Assembly (NCBI GenBank): GCA_029641185.1
Contig: JAPWGK010000003.1
Location: forward strand, 1,674,001-1,738,000
Reading direction: 5' to 3'
Source: Pseudofabraea citricarpa
Lineage: Eukaryota > Ascomycota > Leotiomycetes > Helotiales > Dermateaceae
DNA: 64,000 nt
The notes under the pieces: model-generated
The model's database searches: none
Seen by the model: the letters and a program-made list of their open reading frames with translations, nothing else
Told to the model about the DNA's origin: nothing
Shown here: positions 58,096 through 64,000 of the stretch, piece after piece
Numbering within the stretch: the first letter of the stretch is position 1
Layout of the letters: every line of letters begins with the position of its first letter
Made by a program: the position numbers and the translations under genes

Positions 58096-61000
58096 TCAGG
58101 CAAACCCGAACCCCTTAGAATTCTCCAACGCCATGGCCAACTTCTCCCGCACCACCTCCCTACTGCTATACTCCGGAAGCAGAAGGGTGCCATAGCACGT
58201 ATAGCTCGTGGGGAGATGCGAATCATCGACGCCGTTGCGCTGAACCACAAAGACGAGGTTACGCATGCCACCGACGGGGACGCGGTCGCTGGCCGTCACA
58301 AATTCGAGCAGTTTGCGCTTCTGCGCGAGGTCGTAGCGCTTCACGACCGACCAAAAGTCCTTGACCGTCCGGTGTGAGGCGTCCCATCCGACATAGCGTG
58401 TGTAGCGTCGAAGGTCGTTGATGTCGATTTCCTGTACACCTTCTACAACGGATTGCAGGATTTCAGGTGTGAAGAGCGTGATGGATCGAGGCGAGACGCA
58501 AGTGAAGAATCCGCGCTTGAAGGCTTCAAATTGCGGCCGGACAGAGACGTCGGTGAGCCAGTAGATGTAGTCGCTTACATAGTCGCTCCGGTTCGAGCCC
58601 GTAACGAGTGGTGCGTCGGGTGGATTGAGGTGGTTGTGGGTGTCGGAGAATTGGGGCCATTGAGTCTCTTGTGCCATATCTCGACTGATGGGCTGGCCGA
58701 ATTGCTCGACACTAAATTCATAAGTTCTCATGAAGACGTCTTCTACGTTTCCATCTTTCTCATCCCATTCTAGCATGGTTGTAAGACCGTTAGCTAAATC
58801 AGGCCACCCATCTGAAATCTGGTGTAGCTCGTTTATCTTTTCGTTTAATAACTTTCGATAGAGTGCCTTGGGAAAGGTCACAGGTAATGTTAGACCGTTG
58901 TAAACAGCCAATGAGACGATGAGTCCGATCAGTTCAAACTTCCACAGAGGCTCGGGAGATCCAGGTTGAAACCAAGTCATCTTTGTTCTTGCATCTACTG
59001 TGAATGTACCTGTATTCGTTAGCATTAAACAGAAGAAGGAAAAGGTGATCTACATACCATAATCAGGGTTCAGAGCTTCTGCAATGGCGAGTCTGAAGAA
59101 TTCTTGTTGGACACCACCAGAATCAGATCCCTCTTCGCCTGCCTCTTCACCCAATCGAATCTTTAGAGGGCGAATCAACTCACGCTCTTCACGTCTCCAA
59201 AGTTGGTTGAAAGCGTCCGTGAGAACGTCAGTGCGGCGAATCTGTAGGACGTTGAATCTCGTCAGAGCTAGCCGGAGTCGATCATAGAGGATGTGGCGTC
59301 GCTGAGAATCAATCATTAATTGCTTATCTGCAGCCCTATGATGTGCGAAAGTCAATTCTGATCTTGCCTCCTCAAAGGAACGACTCATTCGTGCAAAGTT
59401 TATCGACCGAAAGTAGGTGACAAGAGTAGAAGGGACAAAGAGATAAGGATAATCGAGAAGGTGTACAGTTCGCTTGTTAGATTCAAACGAAAGCCATTCG
59501 ATGGGCATTGACATGGAATCAAGGCGTTCATTGAAGTACGAGGAGTAGAAATGAATGTCGCCAAGTAACAACGATTTGCGATTCTTGTCTGGATTTTGTT
59601 AGCACCATTCAATAGTCAGCTCAGTGGGGTCACTTACAGATGGCTGCAATAAGTGCTAAAGCTCCTCCAAATGCTCCGTCTGTCAGCACTTCAGCACTTC
59701 CTTGCCAGTCCTGCATCATAACTGTTCTAGCCCAATCAAGGAGCAATGTTGGTAGACGTTTTTCGTGCAGGTCCCGATCCGAATTCGAGAAGCTAAGAAC
59801 CGATGGTCCTAGATCCATAAATCTTAGAGAAGAGAAGACGTTTTGGAGTAGGTCGGACCCAGATGGCTCGGTTTTGGAATCATTGACTTGGATATCGCTG
59901 TTAATCTCGGCTAATTCAGCATATCGCTGCCGAGCAGAGATAGCAGAAAACAGTCTACGAGCGAGTCTGAGAGCACGATCATCGGCAAATGCATCCTCAT
60001 ACGTCAGACACAAAGAAATAGGCTCTACAGTTGAAGAATCTCTTCCGAGCATAGATAGAAGTCCATAGGATCGTATGCGTGACATGTTTGCGAGTTGTCT
60101 TGCGTTGGTTACAAATGGAGCTGCTGCAATCAGGGCGTGAAGACAGATGGTCATGATATGGGCCGCATCCGCACTTGATACCTTGAACCCATTCTTGTAC
60201 GATCTTGAATCAGCCCGGGTCCAGTCGTGTTCGAGTTCTACGGGTGGTTGGAAGAGAGACTCGGCAGCTATCCACAAACTGTGAAGAACGATTGACGGAG
60301 CCACACGAGTCATACGGAGCATGAGATACCAGATCGTCTGAGTGTCGAAGAGGACACCATTTTCGTCAGAGAAAGATCGTATAAGGGCCTCAGGTCTACT
60401 CAGCACATCGAACAGACTCTGCTGAATAAACAAATGCCATTCCTGCTTCAAAGCGGATGGGTAGCCTGTTGCGGCTATCTGACTCGAATTACGCCGAAGT
60501 ATAGCATGGGCTTCGTCATCTTCTCTTCTCCAGCGGCGGCCTACAGTAGGAGGTTGAAATACATGTTTCTCGGTGGTATGATCCTCTTGGAGAATGTCGC
60601 AAATTAGATCAATGGTTTCAATAGACAACTGTGACAATGACTGTGGCATGAGAATATCAATGGATGGCAATGAAACTTTGTTTTGCGTCGGGAGTTCCTC
60701 CTTCATCTTAGTTGTTTTTCTCGTAGTGATGTCTTCCTTTTCCAACTGAGCTTTTTCTGATGAGACTTTGGTGTCTAAATTCTCTGAGCTTATTTCGTCT
60801 ATGCTTCCTATAGATACAGGTCGTACATTTCGTGGAGGACTTTTGACTTCGATGTCATCGATATCAGAACTTGCAATCGTCGGGCGACGTGAGAGCTGTC
60901 TTTTTGATTTGGCAGACTTGCTTTCTCGTGACGGGGACACCAAGTCAGGTGAAAATGGTTGAGTTCTGGGCGAGGTAGGGGTATTTAATATTCCCTTAGC

Positions 61001-62454
61001 AATCTTCGTGTCTGGAATGGCAGGTCTAGAATTTCTCCGGCCTTTGTTGGTAGTTTTGTTCCCAAATTTAACTTCTGTGTCTGTGTTAAGTGGAGGATCG
61101 TCACTTATCCCCAACGCAGGGAGTTTGCGGGATGTTTTGTTGGTTGGTTTTACATCTAGATCTGTACTGAGTGGGAAATCGTCTCCAATCTCAAATCCAG
61201 GAAGTATACTGGACAATCTGTTGATGGATTGAACGTCTGCATCTGCAGTGAGCGGAGAATCGTCCACCATACCATGTGCAGGTAGTTTTCTGAATGTTTT
61301 GTTCGTCGACTTTACATCTGGTTCTGTACTGTGAGGAGAATCATCACCTATGCCAGAAACAGGAGGCTTGCTGGAAGTCTTATTTTTGGATTTGTCAGTC
61401 GTATCTGCGAGTGGAAACTCGCCATCCAACCCAATAGGAGATGTTTTCAGAGAGGTTTTCGACTCATCTACAACTCCATCGCCCGGCACATGTGATTTGA
61501 TATCCTTCGGAATTGCTGTGTCTTCAGGTGTGTCGTTGGCGATTGCGTTTTTAATGAGTTCGTTCTGATCAGATACCTTAGTAATCTGCTTGGTATCCTG
61601 GGCGTTGTTGCACGTAGGATATCCATTCATCTGCAAATCCTTCTGTTCATCGTCGTCTTTGGCCCTCTTGTCAAAATTACTTTGACTAAGAAATTCTAGC
61701 ATCTTGACAGCAGCCGTAGTAAAGACGTTCTGTACGAATGATTTGTGATCAATCTTTGGAGGTCTTTGCAAGTGTTTGAATATAGTGGTCGTTCCATGAA
61801 AATCTGCTGGATCCCAAATTTCGTGGTTCGTCGAATCATGGAGATCCGCTCTTGGGGACTTCGGCTCATCCTTCTCTGGACTATCCAAGGACTGCTTGGT
61901 ACCATTCTTGGGCTTCTTCGAATTCCTGGTGATGGTAGCATGTCCCTTGAATCCTGCATCTCCTGAATTTCCTGTAACATCGAGTCCCTTTCTCTGGTTT
62001 GGAGGTAGGCTAGTGTTGAGATGTGGACAGAGTCCTTGTTCCGGGTTGTCTTGACTGGCAAGATGTATAGCCAACGTTCTTGCGCTCGTCGCATTATATC
62101 TTCGAATAGGAGAGCCGGCGGCAGAGCGTTTTCGAGAAGAGAAGCATGTTATAGTTGTGCAGTTGCTTGACTGGCACCCGTATCGAATCTGAATAATATA
62201 TCTGGTTGTATTTGTCAGGATCATTCAAGTACAGTGGGTATTACCTTAACTCACCTCTCTACCAGAATCTGGAAGTTATGACGACGACTAGCTCGGTGAA
62301 TGGCATAGACTCTCTTTGGATCTTCAATATCAATCGTGAGCTTCCTTAACTCCGGTGGGGCGTCTTGCGGAAGACGAGGGAATGGTGCAGCTTGCCACAA
62401 GGCTGCGTATATCGCGTCGGCATCGCTCTGGTCGTCCTCCATCTCTCGGGTCAT
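58096..62454 (-). CDS. HECT E3 ubiquitin ligase with AZUL-like zinc finger
   Basis: Four exons: 62454-62255, 62201-59638, 59588-59058, 59009-58096; 1402 aa. The N-terminus (DPKRVYAIHRASRRHNFQIL, YIIQIRYGCQSSNCTTITCF ... EQGLCPH) is an AZUL-like zinc finger as in UBE3A-type and Hul4-like fungal ligases. A disordered region follows with five 27-residue tandem repeats (DNA ~61020-61440). The C-terminal HECT domain spans the last ~370 residues: EEGSDSGGVQQEFFRLA (N-lobe), FELIGLIVSLAVYNG, TPEILQSVVEGV, and catalytic Cys1370 in HLPTSYTCYGTLLLPEYSS, ending GFGFA. All catalytic features are present. The start is the first ATG in frame; the frame is open a further ~93 bases upstream but without an ATG. 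Substrates unknown. Confidence 0.9.
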
Positions 62455-63875
62455 GGCATCAATGTATCGCAGTGCGCTGGTTTTGTCTACTGAGTGGCAG
62501 TACAAAATCAGATATCGGAGCTGTGTTGTTGACGATGCTTGTTCCAAGGTTGTTTTTCGAGAAGCTAATGAAGGCCAGGCTCGAGTTCAGAGTTCAGATG
62601 ACACAGCCGCGCTTCGGTGATCTGGGATCGAGGATCGGACTGGACCAACACAACGTCAGAGCATGACTAAGCACTTCAACTTTGTCACCACATCATCCAT
62701 CATCCATTGGTGATCATTATTCACATCCGCCAACATCACAGGAAGAACATGAAATGCGGCGTTTTATGATAACCGTGCGCTTTCATTCAATATGCCCAGC
62801 AATGCAATGAAATCCAAATCCTTCAACCATTCGGCAAGCAACCTAGTGTTTGCCTCTGTTTCTACCTTGATTCTTGAATTTCTCACTTAATCTAGAGGAT
62901 TCTGCTTTGTACCTAGTTAATGCAATTTCAAGGTCAAAGTTTGGAATTAAAACCTTTGGCAACATCCCCAAGGCAATGCACGATCTCGAATTTGATTACA
63001 TCAATTGCATTATAAGCCGCTTTTATTACTTCTTCCGGTGTTTTTCTTACCGCGGTTACAGCAAAGACGCACCCGCCCGTTGTCTTCAACTAACCGTCAA
63101 CGTCTAACTTTGCTCCTGCATGGAAGATATTGATATTTAGATCATTTTCAGGACCTGTCGTGCAGAAATAAGGTGCTAGCCCTTGTCGAAATGGTTTACG
63201 TGGATAGCCAATTCTGTCACCAATGAAAGAGGGCAACTGCCGGATGCCAGGACGATCTCGACAGCATGTTGGTTTATGCAATCAATATTCCACTCACTGA
63301 GACATTACTCAGTGCAGGCCACCATCGCTAAGGCGAGGTCAGTGTTTGGTGTGAGCAAGGGAAAAATAATTTGAGCTCCGGGTCTCCGAAGCGAGAATTA
63401 TATTCAAGATTCTTAGGCTCATCCTTGGTTAGGATTATTAATATAAATCATGCCAATATAGGGTATAAATTCACTAGTGAGTGGTGAAAACCCAGGAGCA
63501 GAATTAAGGAAGAGATATATTTTTTCTCATGCCATCGATTGTCGACTAAAAAATTATCTCTCTGATTCATTGATTCCTTCTAGATATTCCCACCTCAGCA
63601 TGAAAATAGGCCAACTGGTTATTCCCTAAATATGCTAATGCCAGCAAACCCCGAATATCTTTTCCTATTTCTTTCCAAAATTTAAAGTATTGCACTATGC
63701 TGGGCACTATAGTGGTAGCCAGGCGCGATGTCAATTAGTCTACCCGAACGAATTTAAATACTCGTCTCGAATTCATAATTGAGGACTTTCATTCTTCATT
63801 CAAAAACCCCCATTTCCTTCAGACCACCAACCGACATTTATTTTTCTTCATCGGTCCCTGCATCGATTTAATACC
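62455..63875. promoter_or_regulatory. Divergent region HECT gene / second GARS-like gene
   Basis: 1.4 kb without a recognisable exon. The right half (63380-63870) is AT-rich with CTTCATT/CATTCAA-type leader sequence just before 63876. Confidence 0.45.
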
Positions 63876-64000
63876 ATGGCTACTCGAATTCTCTTGATTG
63901 GCCGAGGTGGTCGCGAGTCCGCACTCGCATATAAGCTCAGCCAGTCGCCTCTTGTTCAGTCGATCTATGTGGTTCCAGGGAACGGCTACACCGCAGCCTG
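63876..64000 (+). CDS. Second GAR-synthetase-like gene, 5' end only
   Basis: The first 41 codons are visible before the window ends. They read [20 protein letters not shown] and then [13 protein letters not shown], clearly the N domain of phosphoribosylamine-glycine ligase. The usual GNGGREHAL loop is GRGGRESAL, so Asn becomes Arg and His becomes Ser. The His-to-Ser change is shared with the copy at 55335; by eye 20 of 41 positions match between the two. The ATG context (ATACCATGG) is good. This copy keeps the motif better than the first, so it could still be active, or be the N-terminus of an Ade5,7-type protein; the rest lies outside the window. Confidence 0.75.
   Translation, partial: MATRILLIGRGGRESALAYKLSQSPLVQSIYVVPGNGYTAA

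Noticed and set aside
58575..58595. GGTTCGAGCCC-like T-loop suggesting a tRNA
   Set aside because: It lies inside the HECT coding exon, and no acceptor stem or anticodon arm can be folded around it.

Overview
The window reads as nuclear DNA of a filamentous ascomycete (Pezizomycotina; a Leotiomycetes-like origin is my inference). The reasons are short GT..AG introns with CTAAC/CTGAC branch-like sites, wide intergenic spaces full of microsatellites, TTAGGG-type telomeric motifs, and families typical of this group: 2EXR protein, acuK, NimX-type CDK1, Zn2Cys6 factors, and an ankyrin protein with a GRPNKW..LRRLSRLY N-terminus. There are no bacterial-style operons, rRNA, CRISPR arrays or convincing tRNAs. 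Every multi-exon model below was joined by hand, with reading phase checked across each junction.

Left part (1-24.7 kb): a 2EXR gene cut by the window edge, swf1 (DHHC palmitoyltransferase) head-to-head with rap1 (telomere protein), a flavoprotein-fold/ankyrin-like fusion, an Mtr-type amino acid transporter, a ~3.9 kb gene desert, an amidase, an ALKBH1-like dioxygenase head-to-head with cdk1/cdc2, a 53-residue single-pass membrane protein, and riboflavin kinase.

Middle (24.7-47.1 kb): acuK (gluconeogenesis activator) with a long, repeat-rich upstream region, a DHA1-type MFS exporter with oversized introns, an AT-rich gene-free stretch with possible mobile-element relics, a FAH-family hydrolase, an SDR, a large ankyrin protein, a 79-residue gene with an unusual splice site, and a Zn2Cys6 regulator. 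The MFS/FAH/SDR/regulator group has an accessory flavour, but the sequence does not tie them into one pathway.

Right part (47.1-64 kb): a conserved fungal protein of unknown role, rei1 (60S maturation), a GAR-synthetase-like gene that has lost its ATP-grasp signature motifs, a HECT ubiquitin ligase with an AZUL-like N-terminal zinc finger and 27-residue tandem repeats, and the start of a second GAR-synthetase-like gene running off the right edge.

The most unusual items are the 12-bp-periodic TTAGGG array between swf1 and rap1, the catalytically altered flavoprotein/ankyrin fusion, and the two motif-altered GAR-synthetase-like genes flanking the HECT gene.
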